Source: Chrysemys picta bellii (Eukaryota; Chordata; Testudines; Emydidae). Taken from it: DNA of 64,000 nucleotides. A program made the position numbers and the translations under genes. The DNA lies in the NCBI RefSeq assembly GCF_011386835.1, contig NC_088800.1, forward strand, positions 56,883,439-56,947,438, read 5' to 3'. The notes beneath the pieces are model-generated. The model worked only from the letters and a program-made list of their open reading frames with translations, was not told where the DNA came from and did not search any database. Positions 45,801 to 57,800 of the stretch are shown piece by piece (position 1 is the stretch's first letter; every line of letters begins with the position of its first letter).

Positions 45801-48800
45801 AGAACTCGTCATCAGCGTGAACGCACGTCCTCTAGAATGGTAGCTGAAGCATGAAGGGACACATGAATCTTTAGTGCATCTGGCACATAAATATCTTGTG
45901 ACGCCAGCTACAACAGTGCCATGAGAACGCTTGTTTTTACTTTCAGGTGACATTGTAATCAAGAAGCGGGCAGCATTATCGCCTGCAAATGTAAACAAAT
46001 TTGTTTGTCTGAACAATTGGCTGAATAAGAAGTAGGACTGAGTGGACTTGCAGGCTCTAAAATTTTACATTGTTTTACTTTTGAATGCAGGTTTTTTTTT
46101 TTTACATAATTCTACATTTGTAATTTCAACTTTCATGATAAAGAGATTTCACTACAGTAGTTGTATTAGGTGAATTGAAAAATACTATTTCTTTTGTTTT
46201 TATACAGAGCAAATATTTGTAATAAAAAATAAATATAAAGTGAGCACTGTACACTTTGTATTCTGTGGTGTAATTGAAATCAATATATTTGAAAATGTAG
46301 AAAAGATCCAAAAATATTTAAATAAATGGTATTCTATTATTGTTTAACAGTGTGATTAATCGCACGATTAATCGTGATTAATTTTTTAAATTGCTTGACA
46401 GCCCTAATATTTAGGCACTTAAATAGAAAGTGGCTTCACTTCCAGAAGTCTGGGGGACACAGGCCTCTCTGGTGTCAGCAGGAGTCTTGGGGAAATCAGG
46501 TCAAGAGTGTAAGTGCATGAAAGGTAGTCTGTGTCCTAACACCTGTGGAAACATGGTGTTTCTTGCCCCAGGCTCTGCTGCAAGTTACAAGCACAGCGGC
46601 TTATTTCTGCAATCCCCAGCTTCTCTCCGCAAGGTTGTGCTGTCCATCAGAATATGGCCTTGGGTGCACCTGGTCTCAGCTGTCACTGTGGTGAAGATGT
46701 TATGAACAGGAATAAATGACAATGCAATACCCTCCCTTTACCCCACCCCCGATGGCAGTGGGAAAAGGCACCTCCCACTTGCTGCCGCTCCCAGGCGGCA
46801 CTGCAAGCTCTCTCCCTTCAGCTCTCTTTTCTTTGCAGCAGACGGGTACGGTTTGAGAGGATTCAGACCTTGCCTATTCATGGGCACCGGGCGGGCAGGA
46901 GGCCCCTGAGAAAAAGGCAGTCAGTTCCCCGATCGCTCTTCAGGTACCCGTGGTATTGAGTGTGAAGCCCAGCCAATGCATGCGTGTGGTAGGGCTGCTT
47001 TGAACCGTGCATGGATGCTAGCTCTGCGCCATGCTGCCTACTGCATAGATCCCTGGGCCTGGGCAGGATCCAAACAAAGGGGCCTGCTGTGGTGGGTGTC
47101 ATGTGCGCACCTAACAGAAAGAATGATCACACCTACTAAATGTTTCAGAAGCTGAAAATACCTAGCATGGAATTGACTAATGAGCCATTAGCCTCCTTCC
47201 CTCCCTAACAAGCCCTTAGCCTCCTGGCCTCCTTCACAGCTAGAACCAATTCCCAGAGGCATGACTGAGCCCCACGGAGCTCCAAGTGCAGGGTGCACTT
47301 CTTCACCCTGCTGTGCAAACGGGAACAGAGTAGTGTGTACACAATGCCTTAGAATGATAAACAGTCCCCTGGGGAGGGGAAGAGAGAAAGAGAATGACCC
47401 ACAGGACACAGATGCTAGTCACCGTTGCTTGATATGCCTCTGGAAGGTGCTCCGGTAGCAAGGGAGATATGTTACATTTCCAGACCAGGAAGGATTTTAA
47501 AACTGGGGTTTTATTAAAGTTACTATCTAAGAAACCAAACAAATGCAGTTTGCCCAAGCCCCACGCCTGCTCAGTCTCACTGGCGTACAACAACCGCCTC
47601 CTGTGGCCACACCTTACTTCCCCACTGTGTTCACTTTAACCTCTTCAGCAGAGCTCCAAAGCTGCAAAGGCACAGGGCACATCTTTAGGGCCAGGGTGCA
47701 CATAAATATAACCCTGGCATTCCATAATGAGTGCTACAAATAGAACAGGATAGCTGCCCCTTCCATCCCAACATCACAGCTTTGACTTCAATCAGAGCAA
47801 TTGTCTTCTTTTGTCCTCTGCTGTCAGGGCAAGGGGCCTGCCTTGCTGGTGGCTAATGGAAGTGGAAGGTGTTCAGAGGGCTCTGAGGCATGATCCGTTT
47901 CCATCAGTACATTGTTCCATCCATGGTTAGTTAGGACAGTGCTTTGCCCTCTTTCTTCAGTGGAGTGGCCCCTAGGTGCAGGCTTCACCCTCAGAGATTA
48001 CCCTGGTTCACATATGTCCTGTGACAAATGAAGTGACTGGGAAGATGGGTAGAGTGCTGGTTACGGATGCCTTGAGACAAATCTGGTCAACTGAGCCATA
48101 AAGATTGTTTTGAAGCCTTACACTGTGGCCACGCAGGAGGTAAGGGGAGTTTCTTTCCTCCACTGTAGCACCTGTACAATCTTAGTCAGTGGGTTTATTC
48201 TGGGCTGTGGACAGCCCAGTTAATTCAGGCTTTGTCAGCTTGGGTGCTGATTCTAGTCCCTCCCACTGTGGGCAAATGGAGAACATTGTTCAGATCTGAG
48301 CTGATCTATCGGTGTCTGTAGGAGCAGAACAGTATCCTGAGGGGATAGACTCCTGAGCAGAGTGCAAAGCCACCTCTCTCCTCTTGACTTTTGGCCTGTA
48401 TCACCTTACTGAGGTGCTGGAGGTGTTAGGAGAAATGTGGGTCACTCCAATCAGATGAGATCCACAGGCTGGTGAAGACTAGTGGGGAGCGCTGGGTTTG
48501 TTGTTAGAGGAAACTGTCCATGTCTTCGCCAAGGAGGAGATGTTGGTGCTTGACTAGAGTTCACCATTTGGAGTCTAGTTGGATGAACAAGTGACATTGG
48601 GCCAGGATGGCTTTGTTCAACCTGCATGTGTCCAGAAGGACAGGCTCTCTTCTCTTGGATGCAGACCTTGCTTACTTCATCTGGGCAAGGTTAGACTGTT
48701 GCAATGGGGGCTACATTTGGACCTGGTGCAGAAGGCAGCTGCATGCTGGGTGAATCGAGTGTCTCACTCGGAGCACATGACACCAGAGCTCTGTAATCTA

Positions 48801-51800
48801 CACTAGCTGCTGGTTAACTTCCAAGCAAAATCTAAAATGCTGGTTTTAACCTATAAAGCTCCAGATGGCATGGGAGCCACCTCTTTTCCTGGGCTGCACT
48901 GCCAGAGCTGCCATCTGCAAAGCTGCTTAAGCTAAAGCCCTCTTGTGAATGACAGAGAGGAGGCTGCTGGCAGGGTGAGGGCATTCTCCATGAGGGCCCA
49001 CTCTCCTCCTTGGATCAAAATAGTCAAAGTCTTTTGACCTTCGGGACAAACTGCAGGGCTCATCTGTTTTGGGTATCTGGGAAGGGATATACAGAGGAGA
49101 CCAGTCTGAGATGAATGGAGTTACAATTGGAGTTTAACAGGAGAGGCTGTCTGAGGCCTTTGAATTGGATATGTATTTACATAATCCAGACCGTTTGGAT
49201 AGGGACCTTTTTGTTATAAATCAAAAAACAGTGTTTATTCTCTCACTGCCCAGGCACAAACCCCATTAACAGAATCTTGCCCCTGCCTAATTCTAATTCT
49301 AGGGCATAACCTACTTCCTGCTAATACTAAAGTGGTATATTCCCCTTTGATGCCCAGGCATAAATCCGATGAACTATCAGTAACTGAGTCTGCTTTCCTC
49401 TCAGTGCCAGAACATACCCCCTGGCCTCCACCATGAGCACATGCTAAAACCCCTCCCTCAATGTGTCAGCATCAGTGGATGTCCTCGCTCCCAGTAAGGA
49501 GTTGATGCAAAGGATCAGATGATCTCATGCTTCCATGTGTGCACTTGGGTGGGGTTAGGATGAAGTTTTTCTTCATAGCATTGAACACTTGTCTAGGTGC
49601 GTTATGGGTTCTTGTGGCTTGCCTTCTTTGGTATTGGCCACTGCTGGAGGAAAGGCATGGTGGATCAGTGGCAAATCTTACATTTCTAGGACTGTTTACA
49701 GTGCATGACTAGAGAGACAAGGTGGTGAGGTAAGTAAGTACCTCACCCACCTTGTCTCTCTAATGTCCTGGGACTGACATGGCTACAATTACACTGCATG
49801 CTACAATGCATGACTGTCCTCCTGCATTTGGGGTGGCTTGTAATGCTCCTAATTTCATCCCTCACATGTTCTGGCTTCCTCTGGGATTTTGTCTTTGAAT
49901 GTAGATGCCTTTCAGTGATGAAGCAGCAGCAGCGCAATACAAACTGTTCTGCTCCCAGCAGAGCCCTAGCAATATCCTGATGGCCTGTTTGGCTGCATTG
50001 CTGCACTCCACTGCCTTCTGCTCCTAGCTTTTCTCAACTTCCCGCAGCAGGCAGCTCAGTGCCATGTACCCCTATAACCCAGACATAGGTTATATGTTGG
50101 AAACTTGAGATCCCAGGGAGCATAGCGGCGCTCTGGTGCTGATGCTAACTTCAGCTAAGTACCAGTGTGGAAACCACAAGGAGGGAGAGGGACTGTTTAG
50201 AGTACAAGGGCAATAATGGGGAGTCAGGAGAAGAAAAGATGAATTCAGACTGAATATGAGGAAACTCTTCCTGACTCTGAGATGGCTGAGGCTGTGAAAG
50301 GGTCATGGCCCCACCACTTGGGACTAGGCCTGGTCCAACATGGGTAAGTATTTTCTGTGAAAATGTTGAAAGAAACAAAATAATTGTTTCATTAAAATAT
50401 TTTTCCAATCAAACTAAATGACAAAACAAATGGGTCCCCTGGTTCCTGCTGCCCCTTCTTTTCTTTTCTCCACTGGAAAAACTTTTAAAAAAAAAATGTG
50501 ACCAAAATAATTTTGTGTGTGAAATGTTTGTTTTGGTAGAAAAGGCATTTTTTGTTGTAATAATGTTTTGATGAAAATTTTGTGCCCTGGTCTTACTGCA
50601 TATTTAAAACCAAGCTGTGAAGAGCCCGTGAGATATATGGTAGGGCAGAATCCTGCATGGGAATGGACTAGGTGTGATTTCTATCTCTAATTTGCATGAT
50701 TTAAGCGAACCCAAACCTTCCCTGTGCTTCTGTGTTGGTGTCTTTCAGGGGCACAGCAGATTGGTTTGGCGTAAGCAAGGATAGCGATGCCACTCAGAAA
50801 TGGCAGAGAAAAAGCCTTCGCCATTGCAGCCAGCGATATGGGAAGCTGAAACCTCAGGTCATCCGGGAAATGGACCTGCCTAGCCAGGATAACATCTCAC
50901 TCACCAGCACAGAGACTCCTCCTCCTCTCTACGTCGGGCCTTGTCAACTTGGCATGCAGAAGGTGAGTCCAGTGGAGGAGTAGCCAGGGCCATTCCATGG
51001 AGCTTGTTAGCTTTCAGAATATACCAAAAAGGCTCTTTTCTCCCCTCTCCGACTGCTGGATGCTAAGCCTGCTTTAGGGTTCAGTGTTTCCTGAACATTT
51101 CAGATCAGTGTACAGAAGACACTATAGAGATCAAACATGGAAACGAAGATCTTACAGGAAAGGAAGAGTTTCCTGTGAAAGGATGGTTTCCTAAATCTCA
51201 TATACACGTTTTAGCACACTCTTCCCATAATCAGTATTGTCACTTCCACTTGGGCCTCTATGGTTTATACTCTGCAATCTGTTTCCCCAGGACTCTGAGA
51301 GCCATGTCTTTGTCCCTTTGGCATCATTACTGAGTGAGAATGGTATATGAGCACTAGTCAGGAATTATAGTAATCGTGGAAGGTGTTTTTCAGCATTCTC
51401 CATAGCAAGATTCCAGTTTCCTAGTCAAATCTGGTTGTCAGAGTCTCTTCCAACATGGGGTATCCAGCAGTTTTGAGAGGAGAACTGTCAGTTTACTTCC
51501 GATACCCAGATTAGACCCTATCCTCCCTAACTGCAGTTTCATACTAATAGCCCCATTGCCATGCAATACACTTACTTTTTTATTCTTCACATTTTGCTGG
51601 CTGAAGACAATACCCTAGTTTTCAGTATCCTCAGAAATATTATCTCATGACTTCACAGGAGCTACCTATGTGTCAGCTCTCTTACAGCAGGCTGGTACGC
51701 TCTGCTCACAAGCCCTCAGAAATTACCAGGGGAAGCTGTAAAGCTTCCAGCTTCCTTGCCTACTCCGTATTCCCAAAGTATAGATTCTGCCTGTACACAA

Positions 51801-54800
51801 ACCTAAATGAGGTAACTTCATTAGCACTTGAGCTCTAACCTGAAGGGTTTCAGTTCCTGCATTTCCCTTGTAATTGATCGGATATTATGAAATCAGTTAA
51901 GAGTGCTGCTCTTGTCCAGATGGTGAAATGGGATATGAAACTATCTCCATCTGCAGTCTCTAATCCTGTCTTGGAGAAAGGAGGGTAAGGGGTTGGTAGT
52001 GTCTCCATAGTAAAGGATGGACTATTGTCTAACCCTGATTTTGCCCACTGAGTGCTCTCTCTCCTCTTTCTCAAAACTTGACATTTCTCATGATTTTTTA
52101 AATTTTTTTAAAGTTTGGATTTAATCAAACCATTTTAGAGTTATGGGACTTAGAAAAATGTCTTCTTTTTCAGTTTGGAAAAGCCCTTGAATCAACTCAT
52201 AGTTTACATGTGGCTTCAAACAGGTCCTGTGCTCTAGACCTTGCTGAGAACTCAGGCACAGAACCACCTTAACAAAGTATTCTTAAATATAAAATATTTA
52301 TTCATGGTCAAGATCATTAATATTGGAACTTCATCCAGTCCTCTGACAGCAGTTGTAACTTTTGTCTAAAACCTTGTGTTCGTTCTCAAAAGTAATCTCT
52401 TTTGTGTGCCAATTTATAAAAGACTTGTAAAGTTATTGAGCACCACATCTCAGGCCTCACAAAAGTTATAATCTCTCCCACCCTACCCATTGGAGCCACA
52501 TGGAAGTTGTAAGGTCTGTTGGATGTAGCTGCTGCAGTTTATAACGTCCATATGTAACGATAGAAAGAGACAGGCTATGTTGTGCTGTTGGATGTTGAAC
52601 TCTTGGTTATGAGCCCAACCATCAGAGCCTATAACTTTTTCAGGCCACAACTGTTGGGGTAATGAGCGTTATATGCTATACTGGCAGAATTTGTAAATCT
52701 GCCAAGGATTGTATTTCATCAGCCTTTTGGTTAGGAGAGTGCATGGAAATTGCTGCCATAGTCAGCATTAGTTTTTTCTGGCTGTGTTGGACAGAGTAAA
52801 ATCCTAATTTCTGGCATTGTGGAGGAGTAATGTGATGTTTCTGGATCCTCTAACTTCACAAGTGTGTGGTGCCCAGGAAGGTTACAAGTAGGGCTGTTGA
52901 TTAATCACAGTTAATTCACGCAATTAACTCAAAAACATTAATGGCAATTAAAATTTTTTATCTCGATTAATCGCAGTTTTAATCACACTGTTAGCAATAT
53001 AATACCAATTGAAATTTATTAAATATTTTGGATGTTTTTCTACATTTTCAAATATATTGATTTCAGTTACAACACAGAATACAAAGTGTACAGTGCTCAC
53101 TTTATATTATTTTTGATTACAAATATTTGCATTGTAAAAATGATAAACAAAAGAAATAGTATTTTTAATTCACTTCATACAAATACTGTAGTGCAATCTT
53201 TGTCGTGAAAGTGCAACTTACAAATGTAGATTTTTTTTGTTACATGACTGCACTCAAAAACAAAACAATGTAAAACTTAGAGCCTACAACTCCACTCAGT
53301 CCTACTTCTTGTTCACCCAATCACTCAGACAAACAAGTTTGTTCACATTTATGGGACATAATGCTACCCGATTCTTATTTACAGTGTTAGCTGAAAGTGA
53401 GAACAGGCATTTGCGTGGCACTTTTGTAGCTGGCATTGCAAGGCATTCACATGACAGATATGCTAAACATTCGTATGCCCCTTCATGCTTTGGTCACCAT
53501 TCCAGAGGACATGCTTCCATGCTGATGACGCTCGTTAAAAAAATGTGTTCATTAAATTTGTGACTGAACACCTTGGGAGAGAACTGTATGTCTTCAGCTC
53601 TGTTTTACCTGCATTCTGCTATATATTTCATGTTATAAATGTCTCGGATGATAACCCAGCACATGTTCGTTTTAAGAACGCTTTCACTACAGATTTGACA
53701 AAACGCAAAGAAGGTACCAATGTGAGATTTCTAAAGATAACTACAGCCGTCAACCCAAAGTTTAAGAATCTGAAGTGCCTTCCAAAATCTGAGAGGGACT
53801 AGGTATGGAGCATGCTTTCAGAAGTCTTAAAAGAGCAACACATTGATGTGGAAACTAGAGAACCCAAACCACCAAAAAAGAAAATCAACCTTCTGCTGGT
53901 GACATCTGACTCACATGATGGAAATGAACATGTGTCGGTCCACACTGCTTTGGATTGTTATCGAGGAGAACCTGTCAGGAGCGTGAATGCATGTCCTCTG
54001 GAATGGTGGTTGAAACATGAAGGGACATATGAATCTTTAGCACATCTGGCATGTAAATATCTTGCGACGCCAGCTACAACAGTGCCATGTGAACTCTTGT
54101 TCTCACTTTCAGGTGATGTTGTAAACAAGAAGTGGGCAGCATTATCTCCTGCAAATGTAAACAAACTTGTTTGAGCGATTGGCTGAACAAGAAGTAGGAC
54201 TGAGTGGACTTGTAGGCCCTAAAGTTATCCATTGTTTTATTTTTGAATGCAGTTTTTTGTACATAATTCTACATTTGTAAATTCAACTTTCATGATAAAG
54301 AGATTTCACTACAGTAGTTGTATTAGGTGAATTGAAAAATACTATTTCTTTTGTTTTTATAAATTGCAAATACTTGTAATCGAAAATAAATATAAAGTGA
54401 GCGCTGTACACTTTGTGTTCTGTGTTATAATTGAAATCAATATATTTGAAAATGTAGAAAACATCCAAAAATATTTAAATAAATGGTATTCTGTTATTCT
54501 TTAACAGTGTGATTAATCGCGATTAATTTTTTTAATCACTTGAAAGCCCTAGTTACAAGTAGATCTGGTTGAGAAATTGACAAATTTCGCAGAAGGTTTC
54601 AGAATTGGTTCATTTTTCAAATTTATTATCCAAAATTCTAATCAGTATGTTTATCGTTTTCCATTTTCTAAACAAGCAATATTGGGGAAAAAATTTGGTC
54701 AGCTTAGTCACTCGGTAGGATTAAAAAAAAAAATTAAAGAAATTATTGACTCAATTCCGTATTTTGGAAATAGTCAGCAATAGATGAAAAATATCTATGA

Positions 54801-57800
54801 AATTTTCTGTGAAAAATTTCTGTGGATGTGAAGGAGATCACTCGTTTGTGGAGTTCCTCCTTGTTGCTAAGCACGGTGTAGTGTCACGCCCCCCATCTGG
54901 CACACCCAGCTGCCCATTGCTTTGGCTCTGCAGTGGTCTCTTTTCCTGAAACTCGGCCCTCTGGCCAGGTCACAATTGAGTCCACCTCTGGCGAGGTACC
55001 AGAAAAGTCCAAGTCCAAGACCGTATATCAGATCTTCAGCTCTGACACTGGGTCTTGTGTCCTCACTCCCTTTTCTCAGGGCTCTCTGTCATCCACGTCC
55101 CTTTCTCAGGGGCTTCATGCCACCTTCCCTGGTGGCTGGTAGGGAACCTGGCCCCTCCCACTATATCAGATTCCAGCCCAGGGATCCTGTAACCAGCAGC
55201 CAAGGGCTGCTCTGCAGAACTCCTTCCTGCTGCCCCCTTGGGCTTCCAGTTGGGTTACCTTAGCCCCAAAGTGAGGTAGGTACATTTTCAAAAATGGGGC
55301 CCCAATCTTGCAAACACACATGTGCTTTACTTTACTTTCTCAGCTTGTCCCACTGAAGTCATGTTCTGGTGGGGGAAAAAGGGGGAAGGGGTATTTAAAA
55401 AACCAAAACCGAAAGGAAGCGAGAGGAAACACCCTCCCCCCCAATCTAAAATGAAATGAAAAATGCAATTTGAAACTAAACAAAATGTAAGATTTCAGTT
55501 TATTTCAAAAATTTCCATTGAAATATTGAACAATATATTTGAAGATGACATTTTTCTACAAAAAAAATTATGTTCAACAAAACAACAATTTTTGGAGAAA
55601 ACAATTTTCAGCTTAAAAATTTTGACCAGCTCTAAAGAACAGTAGTGATGACCAGAAGGGAGTTTTTGTGTTCTGCTGCTTAGGAATGGAGGAATTTCAG
55701 AGACCTAACTAAGGTGGGTGAATGTAGATTACGTTCAATGCTGATATGTGCTGCTAAGTAGTGCACATTGGAGGGGAAAATGTGAACTATTTACACATCT
55801 TGCAGGGTTCTAAGTTAGCTATATTAAATCACAAAAAGGACCAGGGCATCACAGAGGACAGCTCAATAAAGACCTCTGCTCAGCTGTGGTCCAGAAAGCA
55901 AACAAGATGTTAGGATACCGGATGGAAAATGCTAAGGTAAACATTGTTATGCATTGTGTAAATCAGCCCATCTCGACAGTGTATGCAGCACTGGTCACTC
56001 CATCTCAAAAAGGATATTGAACAGGTAGAGGGGTCTCAGAGAAGGAATTTACTTTAGGAATTATTTTGGGGAAGTTCTCTGACCTGTGTTAAATAGACGG
56101 TCATACTACATGATCACAGTGGTTCCATCTGGCCTTGGAATCTATGAAGGGAAGCCAAAGAATGATCAAGGGCCTAGAAAAAACTCTCATTCACACAACA
56201 GATAATTAGACTGTGGAATTCACTGCCACATGATGTTGGTGAGGCCAAGAATTTAAAAAGGGTCAAAGAGGATTGGACACTCCTGGATAGTCTTGTTATC
56301 CATATTTGTTATAGTTAATGATGATAAACATTTTGGAAGGAATGTAAAACCTCATGTTCAGGACTCAGGGTGTGACCTTCATGGAGTACAAATTATCCCA
56401 CACCTTCCTCTGAAGCATCTTGTGCTGGCAGCTGTCAGAGACAGGATACTGGGCTTGATGAAGCCATGGTCTGATCCATTCTGGCAGTTCCTATGTTTCT
56501 TTGTGTTTGTTGAGGGGAGAAAAGGGCACCAAGAATGAGGCACAGACCTTCGCTTCTGTCCTGAGAGTGTATGCTGAGATCTCCCCAGTTTCTCACAGTA
56601 ACTGAAATCCTGTCTTCGACTGCAGATTGTAGACCCTTTAGCACGAGGCCGAGCATTCCGTATGGCTGATGATAATGATGGATACAGCATCCCTCACACA
56701 CCAATCACTCCAGGTGCCACATCACTGTGCTCCTTCACCAGCTCTCGGTCTGGGTTCAATCGCTTACCACGACGGCGGAAACGGGAATCAGTGGCTAAAA
56801 TGAGCTTCCGAGCAGCAGCGGCCCTGGTGAAGGTATTTTTTGAGTGAGGGGGATTCCTGTGGGGAAGGATGGAAGTCTCTGGTTCAGGCACCCTCTATGG
56901 GATTCCTGAGGTAGGAGGAGTTATAAAATGGGACTCCACTATGTCATTTTGGGAAGTCACTGTTCTGACTATAAGTACACTTTGCACTGTGTCTCCTGCC
57001 CATGTCTAGAAGGAAGTGGAGTAGACCAGATTACCTGTAAGTTTTATAAAGACCTGCCAAGAGTTTGTCAGTCTGAGTGCTTCAGGGCTGACAACAACCA
57101 GGCTCAAATGTTCTTTACAGAATTTGGTTAGCAGTAGGTAAGCTCTAGGCTCTGATTGGATGAGAAGTTTGGAAAAGCTAGGCTCTGAATGGGTGATGGT
57201 CCTTTGTAAGAAGCACATTAGAGCATTCGTATACTGCAGAAGGCACCATTTAGCTCAGTTGAAAGGGATGGTGCTGCCATCTTGGAAATACTGGTATGTG
57301 GAATTCACAAGTCTCACTAGAAGGGTGTCAGGTGGCTGGTGGATCTACTGCACTTAGTTTGGTGACTCCCTGACACAGCTAAGCCCCTGAAGAAGCAGGG
57401 TCTTCAGAACTCTTAAGTGTTTGTGGGGTCAAATTTCTCTGTGACTGAATGCTATTCCCTTCTCTTCCAGGGCCGGTCTGTGAAGGACAGTACCCTGAGG
57501 AGGGCTCAGCGGCGCAGCTTCACCCCAGCTAGTTTCTTGGAGGAGGACACAGTGGATTTCCCGGATGAGTTGGACACCTCGTTTTTTGCTCGGGTAAGGG
57601 GAGCAGTGCTGGCTTTGTCCTGGTAGCCAAAGGCTGTAAGAACGCTATCACCCAGCAGTATGCGTGGGCTCAAGGGAGAGGTGCCGCTCCTGCAAGAGCT
57701 TCCTTTTGAGTTACTTTGCTCTAATAAGTCACCGGAATGTCTTTGACAGGACTTATGTTTCTTTGCCCAGGAAGGAGTCCTCCATGAGGAGCTCTCTACA

